Shown piece by piece: positions 38,776 to 46,643 of a DNA stretch of 64,000 nucleotides. Position numbers and translations under genes: made by a program. This DNA is from CF-13 sp036782775 (GTDB taxonomy: Bacteria > Chloroflexota > Dormibacteria > CF-121). The first letter of the stretch is position 1, and each line of letters starts with the position of its first letter. Location of the stretch: assembly GCA_036782775.1 (NCBI GenBank), contig DAIPYJ010000001.1, positions 62,001 to 126,000 on the forward strand. The letters are read 5' to 3'. Below the pieces are notes generated by a model that saw only the letters and a program-made list of their open reading frames with translations, was not told the DNA's origin and searched no databases.

Positions 38776-40190
38776 GGCCGCATCGCGCCCGGGCCGACGC
38801 CGGTGCCTCCGACCGTCAACTCGGAGATCCGGATCGTCGGTTGGCCGACGGAAACCGGGACTGCCTGGCCCTCCTTGCCGCAGGTACCGGGGGCAAGCTT
38901 GAGGTCGTTGCCGATCATGTCGATGCGATGCAGCGCTCGCGGCCCGTTGCCGATGATGGTCGCGCCGCGAACCGGCCGCCCGACCTTGCCGTCTTCGATC
39001 AGGTATCCCTCCGTGACGGCGAAGACGAAGTCGCCACTGGTGACGTCGACCTGGCCGGCGCCCAGCTTCTTGGCGTACAGCCCGCGCGGCGTGGCAGCGA
39101 TGATGTCACCGACCGAATGGGCGCCCGGCGCGATGAAGGTGTTGGTCATGCGCGGAATGGGCAGGTGCTGATACGACTGGCGGCGTCCGTTGCCCGTCAC
39201 CGGATGGTTCTGCTGGCCGGCCCGCAACCGGTCGAACATGTAGCTGACCAGCACGCCGTCTTGAATCAAGACGTTGCGTCGCGTCGGCACGCCTTCATCG
39301 TCGACCGTCAGTGTCCCCCAGCGGCTCGTGATTGTCCCGTCGTCGATCGCGGTCACGATCGGGCTCGCGACGGGCTGCCCGATCTGCCCGGTGAAGACCG
39401 TCGATCCCTTCCCTACGAAGTCCGCCTCCAATCCATGGCCGCAGGCCTCGTGGAAGAGGACGCCGCCGAACTCATTGCCGATGACGACCGGCATCGCGCC
39501 CGCCGGCGAGGGTGAGGCATCGAGCAGCGCGACGGCTCGTTCGGCCGCGGCGCGGGCGTACTGCGCGGGGGATGTATCGTCGAAAAACTCGAAGCCCTGC
39601 TGCATGCCGGGTGCTTCCATCGCCGTCTGGATCTCGCCGTTGCGTTCGGCGACGGCATGCACCAGCAACCGGACTCGCGTCCTCGAGTCGGTGTGCTGAA
39701 CCCCTTCCGAGGTCGCAACCAGCACCTCCTGCGCCGTCTGCCCATAGCCAACCGCAACTTGCCTGATGGCGCCGCTGACTTCCCGCGCCGCATGGTCCGC
39801 TTCCAGCAGGAGCTCGATCTTCGCATCGGGGCTCACCGTTTCAGGCGGGACCTGGATCGGCTGCGGCGTGCGCGTCGATCCCACCACCTGGGCGAGGGCA
39901 AACCGTCCACCGCCGCGCCGCCCCACCTCGGCGGCAACATCGGCACTGCGAAACAAGCCGTCTTCAGACAGGTCTTCTGTGTAGACGTAGCTGACCGTGC
40001 CGCGATGGATGATTCGAAGGCCGGCGCCCAGGTCATTGCCGGTGCTGATCCGCTGCACCTTGCTCTCCTCGACGCTGATCGACTGATTCCGCTTGCGCTC
40101 GACGAAGAGCTCGACGAAGTCGGCACCGGACTTCAGCGCGCGTTTGATCACGCTGTCGACGAGCGTCGGATCAACCAGCGGCATGCTCAC
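38772..40190 (-). CDS. tldD: TldD-type zinc metalloprotease
   Basis: 472 residues. The catalytic motif HEACGHGLEAD (HExxxH, first His near residue 247) is intact. GNEFGGVLFHE precedes it and VDDEGVPTRRNVLIQDGVLV, RMTNTFIAPG and SGDFVFAVTEGYLIEDGKVG follow, all typical of TldD. It forms the active site of the TldD/TldE complex. ATG 40190 has an alternative ATG two codons later. It lies 5 bp after the MFS gene. Confidence 0.95.
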   Translation of the reverse strand: MSMPLVDPTLVDSVIKRALKSGADFVELFVERKRNQSISVEESKVQRISTGNDLGAGLRIIHRGTVSYVYTEDLSEDGLFRSADVAAEVGRRGGGRFALAQVVGSTRTPQPIQVPPETVSPDAKIELLLEADHAAREVSGAIRQVAVGYGQTAQEVLVATSEGVQHTDSRTRVRLLVHAVAERNGEIQTAMEAPGMQQGFEFFDDTSPAQYARAAAERAVALLDASPSPAGAMPVVIGNEFGGVLFHEACGHGLEADFVGKGSTVFTGQIGQPVASPIVTAIDDGTITSRWGTLTVDDEGVPTRRNVLIQDGVLVSYMFDRLRAGQQNHPVTGNGRRQSYQHLPIPRMTNTFIAPGAHSVGDIIAATPRGLYAKKLGAGQVDVTSGDFVFAVTEGYLIEDGKVGRPVRGATIIGNGPRALHRIDMIGNDLKLAPGTCGKEGQAVPVSVGQPTIRISELTVGGTGVGPGAMRP

Positions 40191-40195
40191 GAAGT

Positions 40196-41368
40196 CTACT
40201 GGGGCGTCTCGACCACGGGCTCCATCACGAGCCCGAGCACCCAGAGGCCAAGCAGCGTCAGCACCACCGCGGTCGCCACGAAAACAGCAGAGAACCCGAA
40301 GCTGGCAGCAATCGTCGAACCAACCAGGGGACCGATGGCGTTCCCGACGGCGGTGCCGGCGCTGGTCAGGCCATAGGCCGATCCGCGGATCTCGGCCGGC
40401 GTCGAGAGGCCGACGATGGCATTGGTCGCCGGGATGAGCACGCCGAAGAAGATGCCAAGGCCTGCACGCAGTAAGAGGAGCTCCGCGATGTTGCGCGCAA
40501 ACGCCTGAGGGAGGAAGAACGCCGCCGCGCCAAAACAGGCAAAGACCAGCAGCCGCCGATAGCCGCTTCGGTCCACCAGCAGGCCGTACGAGATGGCGGC
40601 CAACGCACTGAATCCGGCCGTGAATCCAAACGCCAGGCCGGCAAAGAGCTTGACCGGATCGCTCGGCGCCGACAGCTGCTGCACGTACAAAGGCAGGATG
40701 GGGAAGACGATCGCCGAGCTCAGCTGCACCAGCAGCAGCGTGACGATCAACGGCATCAGCGCCCGCGATCGCAGCCCACGATTCACCGTCTGGAAGAAAC
40801 CAGGCCGCCGCACAGCTGACGGTGGCGCGAAGTGCTCGTGCACGAATTGCCAGATGAAGAGCCCGCTGACAACGAGCATGCCGCCGGCGACGAAGAAGGT
40901 GCCGCGAATGCCAACCACCTCGGCGATCACGCCACCCAGTACCGGCCCCGCCGAGATCCCGACATAGACGCTGGTTTGCAGGATTCCCATGCTTGCCGCC
41001 AGCCGCTCTCGGGGCACGATGGTCGCGACCAGGGCGGTCGAGGCCGCGATCGTGCCGGTGAACATCCCTTGCAGGATCCGCAGCACGAGAAACTCGCCCA
41101 CGTTCTGCACCAGCCCCATGAGGGCGATGATCACGCCGCCGACGAGCATCGAGCGCAGGACCATCAGCTTGCGACCGCGCCGGTCGGCCAGCGCGCCCCA
41201 GATCGGGCTAAAGATTGCCAGCGAAACGCCGGTGCTCGTCACCAGCGCGCCCGACCAGAAGACGACCGCGCTCTCCGGCCGAACACCGAGTTCTTTCAGG
41301 TAAAGCGGGAGAAACGGCAAGACGAAGCCAAAGGCGAGCATCGCGGTCGCCTGCGCGACACAAATCAC
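40196..41368 (-). CDS. MFS multidrug-type transporter (N-terminus uncertain)
   Basis: 390 residues from GTG 41368, twelve helices (DHA1-like). Motif A is ALADRRGRKLMVLRSML; motif C-like SVYVGISAGPVLGGVIAEV is the antiporter signature in helix 5. The GTG lies at the edge of the first helix (VICVAQATAMLAFGFVLPFL). The same frame continues upstream with WRTSLSV, a natural-looking N-terminal flank, but no ATG/GTG/TTG. An ATG at 41410-41412 is in another frame. So either the short start is real, a near-cognate start is used, or a base is missing. The substrate is unknown. Confidence 0.85.
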   Translation of the reverse strand: MICVAQATAMLAFGFVLPFLPLYLKELGVRPESAVVFWSGALVTSTGVSLAIFSPIWGALADRRGRKLMVLRSMLVGGVIIALMGLVQNVGEFLVLRILQGMFTGTIAASTALVATIVPRERLAASMGILQTSVYVGISAGPVLGGVIAEVVGIRGTFFVAGGMLVVSGLFIWQFVHEHFAPPSAVRRPGFFQTVNRGLRSRALMPLIVTLLLVQLSSAIVFPILPLYVQQLSAPSDPVKLFAGLAFGFTAGFSALAAISYGLLVDRSGYRRLLVFACFGAAAFFLPQAFARNIAELLLLRAGLGIFFGVLIPATNAIVGLSTPAEIRGSAYGLTSAGTAVGNAIGPLVGSTIAASFGFSAVFVATAVVLTLLGLWVLGLVMEPVVETPQ

Positions 41369-41451
41369 CGATAGGCTTGTGCGCCACGTTGGGCTGACCG
41401 CCGCCGAGACATGACTTGGCGCAGCCGGAACGAGACGCGGTCTAAAACGCG

Positions 41452-42450
41452 CTAGCCGGCCCCCCGGGCGTATGAGTGCAGGCCGACGATCCAGAGATTG
41501 ACGGCATAGAGCGTGACCAGAATGGAAACGAACCCCGCGGTCGCGATCAACGCTGTGCGCCGGCCACGCCAGGCACGAAGGCTATGCGCGTGCAGGTAGA
41601 TCGCATAGACGATCCAGGTGATCGCGGCCCAGGTCTCCTTGGGATCCCAACCCCACCAACGGCCCCAGGCGTGTTCGCCCCAGATGGCGCCGGCCATCGT
41701 GCCAAAGGTCCAGATCGGAAAACCGAGCAAAATGGCTCGGAACGTGAGCCGGTCGAGCGTCTCGAGGCTAGGCAACCGCGCCGCGATGGTGCTGCCGTTC
41801 AGCCATGATTTGACGTTGGCGCTGCGGTCCTTGATCAAGTACAGCGCGGCGAAGACAAAACTCGAGACCAGGATCCCGGACGACGCCATCATGCTGGTCA
41901 CGTGGATCTTGAGCCAGTAACTCTGCAGCGCCGGGACGAGTGGCTCGGGTGATTGATACAGGCCATAGCCGATTCCCATCAAGGCAACGACCACGAACAA
42001 GGCGACGCCGCCCGCCGCCTGGGAGACCACCGGCCAGCGAACCGACATCAGCAGGAAGACGGTCACAGCGACCAGCGCCAGCATGCTGCTGTACTCGTAC
42101 ATGTTGGCCAGCGGGTAGTGACCATCGGCAAAGCCGCGAGTGATGATCGAGGTCAGGTGCAGCGCGGCGCCCGGCACGACGAGCACGATTGCCAGCCAGC
42201 GAAGCGCCTCCGTGCGATAGGCGAAGAAGGCAAAGTAAAAGAACATGCCGCCGAGGTAGCAGAGCATCGCCCCGAAATAAAGGTGGAGTGAGAGGTCGCC
42301 CGTGGCGCCGGCGCGGCCAAGGTCACCGCGGACCAGGGCGAAGACGAGCAGGTAAAAGGCGAGCGGTACCAGGCGCCAGATCTGAGGCAGCCGGCGTTGC
42401 GCCGCGGGGGCTGCCAGCGTGGTAGACGGGTCGAGTATCGTCTGCGCCAT
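41452..42450 (-). CDS. ccsB: Cytochrome c biogenesis protein CcsB/CcsA
   Basis: 332 residues, about eight helices. The system II heme-handling motif is present: ITRGFADGHYPLANMYEYSS with its His, and the tryptophan-rich WGWDPKETWAAITW, plus His residues in KIHVTSMMASS and LHAHSLRAW. It exports heme and attaches it to apocytochrome c with its partner ResB/Ccs1, which is not in this window. It would serve the triheme cytochrome c at 11-12 kb. Its ATG overlaps the stop of the oxidoreductase gene by 1 nt. Confidence 0.93.
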   Translation of the reverse strand: MAQTILDPSTTLAAPAAQRRLPQIWRLVPLAFYLLVFALVRGDLGRAGATGDLSLHLYFGAMLCYLGGMFFYFAFFAYRTEALRWLAIVLVVPGAALHLTSIITRGFADGHYPLANMYEYSSMLALVAVTVFLLMSVRWPVVSQAAGGVALFVVVALMGIGYGLYQSPEPLVPALQSYWLKIHVTSMMASSGILVSSFVFAALYLIKDRSANVKSWLNGSTIAARLPSLETLDRLTFRAILLGFPIWTFGTMAGAIWGEHAWGRWWGWDPKETWAAITWIVYAIYLHAHSLRAWRGRRTALIATAGFVSILVTLYAVNLWIVGLHSYARGAG

Positions 42451-44663
42451 CAGGAGGCGGCCTTGGCGGGCTGCCGCGCGGGCACCGGAGTCAGCGGAAT
42501 CATCTGCATAGCGTCGTCGCGGAAGCGCACCCGCTGGAAGGTGATGCAGTTGACCGGGCAGTGGTCCTCACAGATGCGGCAGTTGGTGCAGCGGTCATAG
42601 TTCACGAGGATCTTGCCAGCCTTGCCGCCGAACTCCTCGCCGAGAACCGTGTTGCAGATTTCGACGAAGCCGCCGCTCGAAGTGTCGCGGTTCTCGCCGT
42701 AGACGACGACATCGAGCGCTTTTTCGGGACAAACATCGTCGCAGGCGCCGCAGAGGATGCAGGTCGACTCATCGACATGGTGAACGGTGTCGCACTGGAA
42801 GCAGCGGAGTGCCGCCGTGATCGCCTGCTCGTCATTCCAGGGCAACTCCACCGGTGTCATGTCCATCCGCTTGTCGGCGGGAAGGATGGGCGGCTCTTCG
42901 CGGTTGTAGTAATCCGCCTCTCGGTGATCGTCGGTCGTCTCGATCACGGTGATCGGCTTGGCGTCGCGCGGCACCGACGCGCCCAGGAACTGGTTGATCG
43001 AGCGCGCCGTGCGATGGCCCCAGGCGACCGCGTTGACGATGAAGGACGGACCCTCGACGCAGTCGCCACCGGCGAACAACTTCTCGACCTTGGTATGACC
43101 GCCGGTGTTGGCGTCGATCAGCTTGCGTGGCGTCAGCGGCACGCCCTGGTCCTGCGGGAAGTCCATGATCTGGCCGGAGGCGAAGATGGCGTACCGACAG
43201 GGAATGACATGCTCCGTGCCCGGCAGTTTCTGCACCGTGTTGATCAGCAGCTTGCCGCTCTCGGGATCGAACTCGAGCTTGCTCTCGTCGACGCGGATGA
43301 ACTCGACGCCGCTGACGTGGCCGCTGGCGTCGGCCTTGATCGCGTTGACGATGACGCCGGTGTGCAGCGTCAGGCCGATCTCCCGCGCTTCGACCAGCTC
43401 GTTGCCGAAGGCGGGCAGGCGGTCGGCCGGCTCGATCGAGACCATCCAGACCTTGCGCGCGCCCGACTTGATCGAGGTCTGCGCCGCGTCGGTTGCCACC
43501 GCGCCACCGCCGATGACCACGACGTCGCCGCCCCGGGGAAAGTTGTCCGGGATGATGTCATACGAGCGAACGCGGAGGAACTCCATCGCGGAGATGACTT
43601 CGGGCAAGTCCGAGCCGGGCACGGGCAGGATGCGGCCGGTCATCATGCCGACCGAGACGAAGACCGCGTCATAGTCGTTGAGCAGCTGCTCGAGCTTGAT
43701 GTCTTTGCCGACGTTCTTGTTGAGGAAGACGTTGACGCCCATGTCGACGATCATCTGGATCTCCCACTCGAGCTGGTCGATGTCGAAGCGGAAGTGCGGG
43801 ATGCTCGCCGACAGCAGGCCGCCCAGCTTGGCCTCGCGCTCGTAGAGATCGACGGTATAGCCCATCAGGCGCAGGTCCTGCGCCGCCGTCATGCCTGCGG
43901 GGCCGGACCCGACGATGGCGACCCGCTTGCCGTTCTCTGGCGCACGCTGCCAGTCGATCTTCATGCGACGCGCCCACGCGTAGTCGGTGGCGAAGCGCTT
44001 CAACGACTTGATCGAGACGGCATTCTCGGGCCCTTGCACCCAGCCCCGCTTGCAGTCGGTTTCGCAGGGATGGTTGCAGAGGCGGCCGAGCATCGAGGGA
44101 AATGGGTTGGTCTCGTGAATCACCAGCCAGGAATCGAGGTAGCGGCCCTGCGAGACATAGTCGACGTAGGTCGCGATGTCCTGGTGAATCGGGCAGGCCC
44201 GTTGGCAGGGCGAGACGGGAACGTTGAGCCCGAGGTCGCGGCGTCCGGTAAAGACCTTGTTCGAGGCGGTGTCGGTCGTCGTCTTGCCGATCTCGGCCAG
44301 CACCTCGAGGGCGCTGACGATGCCGATCGTGCGCGACGTTTTCTTGAAGAGGGGCCCTTCGTCTTCGCTGATGAGGACGATCGGCGTGTCTTCCCGATAC
44401 ATGATGTCGGCGCCGGACTCGACCGAGTCGGCGACGTTGCGGCCGGGCAACGGCCGGCGCATGTAGCGCTCCACGGGGCGGCTGCCATCGTTCAGTGCGG
44501 CCAGGGCTTCCCGATGACCGAAGAGGCCGACGATGGTGCCGTTCTTCTCCACCAGCAGCGCATCGGCGCCTGAGACCGTCAAGCGTTGCAGGGCTTCGAG
44601 CGCGCTGAGGTCGGCGGGGCAGGTGCCCGGGACCGGCTGGACGACCTTGCTCAGGGTTGGCAT
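42450..44663 (-). CDS. CBS-GltD-ferredoxin fusion: FAD/NAD(P) oxidoreductase with Fe-S clusters
   Basis: 737 residues. Residues 1-130 form a CBS-domain pair (ADALLVEKNGTIVGLFGHRE and ...PIVLISEDEGPLFKK). Residues 149-210 carry the Cys-rich Fe-S segment of glutamate synthase small subunits (Cys153, 157, 196, 200, 204). FAD (VAIVGSGPAGMTAAQDL, 248-264) and NAD(P) (DVVVIGGGAVATDAAQTS) Rossmann folds follow. The C-terminus is a two-[4Fe-4S] ferredoxin domain (CILCGACDDVCP and CTNCRICEDHCP). It probably moves electrons between NAD(P)H and a ferredoxin or partner enzyme. The CBS pair suggests adenine-nucleotide control. It is coupled to a stand-alone CBS gene upstream. Confidence 0.9.
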   Translation of the reverse strand: MPTLSKVVQPVPGTCPADLSALEALQRLTVSGADALLVEKNGTIVGLFGHREALAALNDGSRPVERYMRRPLPGRNVADSVESGADIMYREDTPIVLISEDEGPLFKKTSRTIGIVSALEVLAEIGKTTTDTASNKVFTGRRDLGLNVPVSPCQRACPIHQDIATYVDYVSQGRYLDSWLVIHETNPFPSMLGRLCNHPCETDCKRGWVQGPENAVSIKSLKRFATDYAWARRMKIDWQRAPENGKRVAIVGSGPAGMTAAQDLRLMGYTVDLYEREAKLGGLLSASIPHFRFDIDQLEWEIQMIVDMGVNVFLNKNVGKDIKLEQLLNDYDAVFVSVGMMTGRILPVPGSDLPEVISAMEFLRVRSYDIIPDNFPRGGDVVVIGGGAVATDAAQTSIKSGARKVWMVSIEPADRLPAFGNELVEAREIGLTLHTGVIVNAIKADASGHVSGVEFIRVDESKLEFDPESGKLLINTVQKLPGTEHVIPCRYAIFASGQIMDFPQDQGVPLTPRKLIDANTGGHTKVEKLFAGGDCVEGPSFIVNAVAWGHRTARSINQFLGASVPRDAKPITVIETTDDHREADYYNREEPPILPADKRMDMTPVELPWNDEQAITAALRCFQCDTVHHVDESTCILCGACDDVCPEKALDVVVYGENRDTSSGGFVEICNTVLGEEFGGKAGKILVNYDRCTNCRICEDHCPVNCITFQRVRFRDDAMQMIPLTPVPARQPAKAAS

Positions 44664-45058
44664 CAGGCAGCCGGCGCCATCACGCGGGTGACGTCCCGAA
44701 CGGTCAGGGCCCCGATCGGCATCCCGGCAGCGGTGGTCACGAGGACGAGCTGGCGTCCGCTCTCGTCGAGAACCCGGATCGCTTCGGAAAGACGCAGATC
44801 GGGCCGCACTTCGGGCAGCGGCGTGCGCACCAGGTCGGCCGCCCGGCCGGCCAGGTTACCGCGGACATACCGCTGCAGGATGTCGAGATAGGAAATGTAG
44901 CCCAGGCAGCGCTGGTCGACGATCACGGGGAGCTCGTAAACCCGGTTTTGGGCCATCATCCGCGCCGCTTGCGCCAGGCTGGTGCTGGGAAAACAGAAGG
45001 CGAATTGCGACGACATGGCCTGCTCGACCGTGCGGGTATCGCGGAGAACAGTGGGCAT
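44663..45058 (-). CDS. Two-CBS-domain protein
   Basis: 131 residues, two CBS repeats: FPSTSLAQAARMMAQNRVYE with LPVIVDQRCLGYISYLDIL, and PDLRLSEAIRVLDESGRQLV with MPIGALTVRDVTRVM. CBS pairs bind adenosyl ligands. Its stop overlaps the ATG of the CBS-GltD fusion (TGATG), so it may regulate or supplement that enzyme. A perfect TATAAT lies 8 nt before its ATG, giving a leaderless transcript for the seven-gene run. Confidence 0.9.
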   Translation of the reverse strand: MPTVLRDTRTVEQAMSSQFAFCFPSTSLAQAARMMAQNRVYELPVIVDQRCLGYISYLDILQRYVRGNLAGRAADLVRTPLPEVRPDLRLSEAIRVLDESGRQLVLVTTAAGMPIGALTVRDVTRVMAPAA

Positions 45059-45066
45059 CGCTCGAA

Positions 45067-45072
45067 ATTATA
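45067..45072 (-). promoter_or_regulatory. Consensus -10 (TATAAT) of a leaderless promoter for the CBS-led operon
   Basis: TATAAT on the minus strand is followed by 8 nt and ATG 45058. It is the clearest example of the leaderless geometry in this window. No ribosome binding site is seen, and the -35 is not recognisable. Confidence 0.6.
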
Positions 45073-45149
45073 GGTGTGACCCGTTAAGCGTCCGACTGTA
45101 ACGAGGGCGTGACGGGACGGCATGGCGGCGGGCGTTATATGGGTCGGAC

Positions 45150-45455
45150 TTGGCCGAAGAGCTCGCCCACGCGTCGACGCCTGACCTGGATCTGCCGAGG
45201 AACCTGGCGGGGTTCAAAGCACGCATTCACCTTCCCTATCGCAGCAGCGTCTACCGGATCATCCGGGTGCTGGGCATGCTCTCGCTGCTCGCCTCGGCGC
45301 TGGGCCTGTTGGCCGCGGTCGCCGGCTTCCCCCTGAACTGGCTCAGCATGCTAATAGGCCTCCTCGTCAGCCTCATCTTGATCGGCTTCACCGTGCGGCC
45401 GAGCCTGCGCCAGCCACGGGTCATCGTGCCCTCAGGCGATCTCGAGCAACGCTAG
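45150..45455 (+). CDS. Small two-helix membrane protein
   Basis: 101 residues from TTG 45150. A polar N-terminus (AEELAHASTPDLDLPRNLAG) leads to two hydrophobic helices (IRVLGMLSLLASALGLLAAV and LNWLSMLIGLLVSLILIGF) and a short tail. TATATG 8 nt before the TTG may be a -10. An ATG upstream is in another frame. Function unknown. The 3' end overlaps the convergent M20 gene by 24 bp. Confidence 0.6.
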   Translation: MAEELAHASTPDLDLPRNLAGFKARIHLPYRSSVYRIIRVLGMLSLLASALGLLAAVAGFPLNWLSMLIGLLVSLILIGFTVRPSLRQPRVIVPSGDLEQR

Positions 45456-46616
45456 GACTGCGGCGCCCATGGCGCGGTATCCGATGCCGAGGCATCGCTC
45501 GTCGACGCGGAATCCAGGCGTGTGGTGCACCGTGGGGCCGTCCGCCGGCGCGCCACCCAGCATGAAGAAGCAGCCGGGACGCGCCTCGAGGAAATAGGCA
45601 AAGTCCTCACCAACGGTGAGCGGGTCGAGCTGCATCAGCGCTGCGTCGCCAAGCACGCCGGCGATGGCGTTGGACACATGCTCAGCCATGGCGGCGTCAT
45701 TGACCACCGGAATCGTCTCGGAGTCCCGCCGCAGCTGCGCCCGTCCGCGCATCGAGCGAGCGATTCCATCAGCAAGCTCAGCCATTCGCTGCAGGATTCG
45801 CTCACGCACCGCCTTGTCGAAGGTGCGCAGCGTTCCCTCGAGCACGACCTCGCCGGCTACGATGTTGCCAGCGCTGCCGCCATGAATGCTGCCGATGGTC
45901 AGCACGACGGGAGCGCTCGGCGCGCTTTCGCGGCTGACGAGGGTCTGAAGGGCGCCGACGATTTGGGCGGCGATCACGACCGCGTCGACGGTGAGATGCG
46001 GCTGCGCTCCATGGCCACCCTTCCCCGAAACGGTCAAAGTGAACATGTCGGCACTCGCCATCACGACGTCGGGCCGCAGCGAGACCTGGCCGACTGGCAG
46101 CTCGGACCAGACGTGGAGACCGATGACCCGGTCGATGCCTTCCAGGACGCCCGCCTCGATCATCGGTTTGGCGCCACCGGCCTTCTCTTCGGCCGGCTGA
46201 AAAGCGAAGCGGACCGTGCCAGGGAGGCGGTCCCGATTCCGCGCAAACGTCTCGGCGACGGCGACCGCGATCGCCATGTGCACATCGTGGCCGCAGGCGT
46301 GCATCACTCCTTGGTTTTTGGATCGAAAGGAAAGCTCGGTGGCTTCCTGCAGTGGAAGGCCGTCCATATCCGCGCGCACCAGCACCGATCGGCCAGCATG
46401 CTTGCCCCTCACGTCGGCGACCACGCCGTAGCCCCCGACCCGTTCCCTCAGATTGTCGAACGGGAATCGACGAAGCCGGGCCGCGATATATTCCGCGGTC
46501 GCCGCTTCCTGCCCCGATAGCTCTGGCCGCTCGTGCAGCTCCCGACGCGTCCGGATCAGCGCCTGTTCGGCAGTTTGATCGAGATCGAGCAGGGATTGTT
46601 GCAGCTCGGTGACCAT
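45432..46616 (-). CDS. M20-family amidohydrolase (N-acyl amino acid/hippurate hydrolase type)
   Basis: 394 residues. The metal site of the M20D group is visible: HACGHDVHMAIAV, then FQPAEEKAGGAKPMIEAGVL, IGLHVWSELPVG and TVGEDFAYFLEARPG near the C-terminus. GKGGHGAQPHLTVDAV belongs to the lid domain. These enzymes remove acyl groups from amino acids or conjugates (indole-3-acetyl-amino acids, hippurate) in the cytosol. A link to the tryptophan-catabolic region is speculative. It is divergent from ligD with 27 bp between starts. Confidence 0.92.
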   Translation of the reverse strand: MVTELQQSLLDLDQTAEQALIRTRRELHERPELSGQEAATAEYIAARLRRFPFDNLRERVGGYGVVADVRGKHAGRSVLVRADMDGLPLQEATELSFRSKNQGVMHACGHDVHMAIAVAVAETFARNRDRLPGTVRFAFQPAEEKAGGAKPMIEAGVLEGIDRVIGLHVWSELPVGQVSLRPDVVMASADMFTLTVSGKGGHGAQPHLTVDAVVIAAQIVGALQTLVSRESAPSAPVVLTIGSIHGGSAGNIVAGEVVLEGTLRTFDKAVRERILQRMAELADGIARSMRGRAQLRRDSETIPVVNDAAMAEHVSNAIAGVLGDAALMQLDPLTVGEDFAYFLEARPGCFFMLGGAPADGPTVHHTPGFRVDERCLGIGYRAMGAAVLALLEIA

Positions 46617-46643
46617 CGGATCATTCTGGCAAACTCAAATTCA

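Noticed and set aside
42561..44573. 670-codon open frame antisense to the CBS-GltD fusion
   Set aside because: GC-rich third positions keep the opposite strand open. The product is His/Arg/Asp-rich with no domain, while the minus strand has clear motifs.
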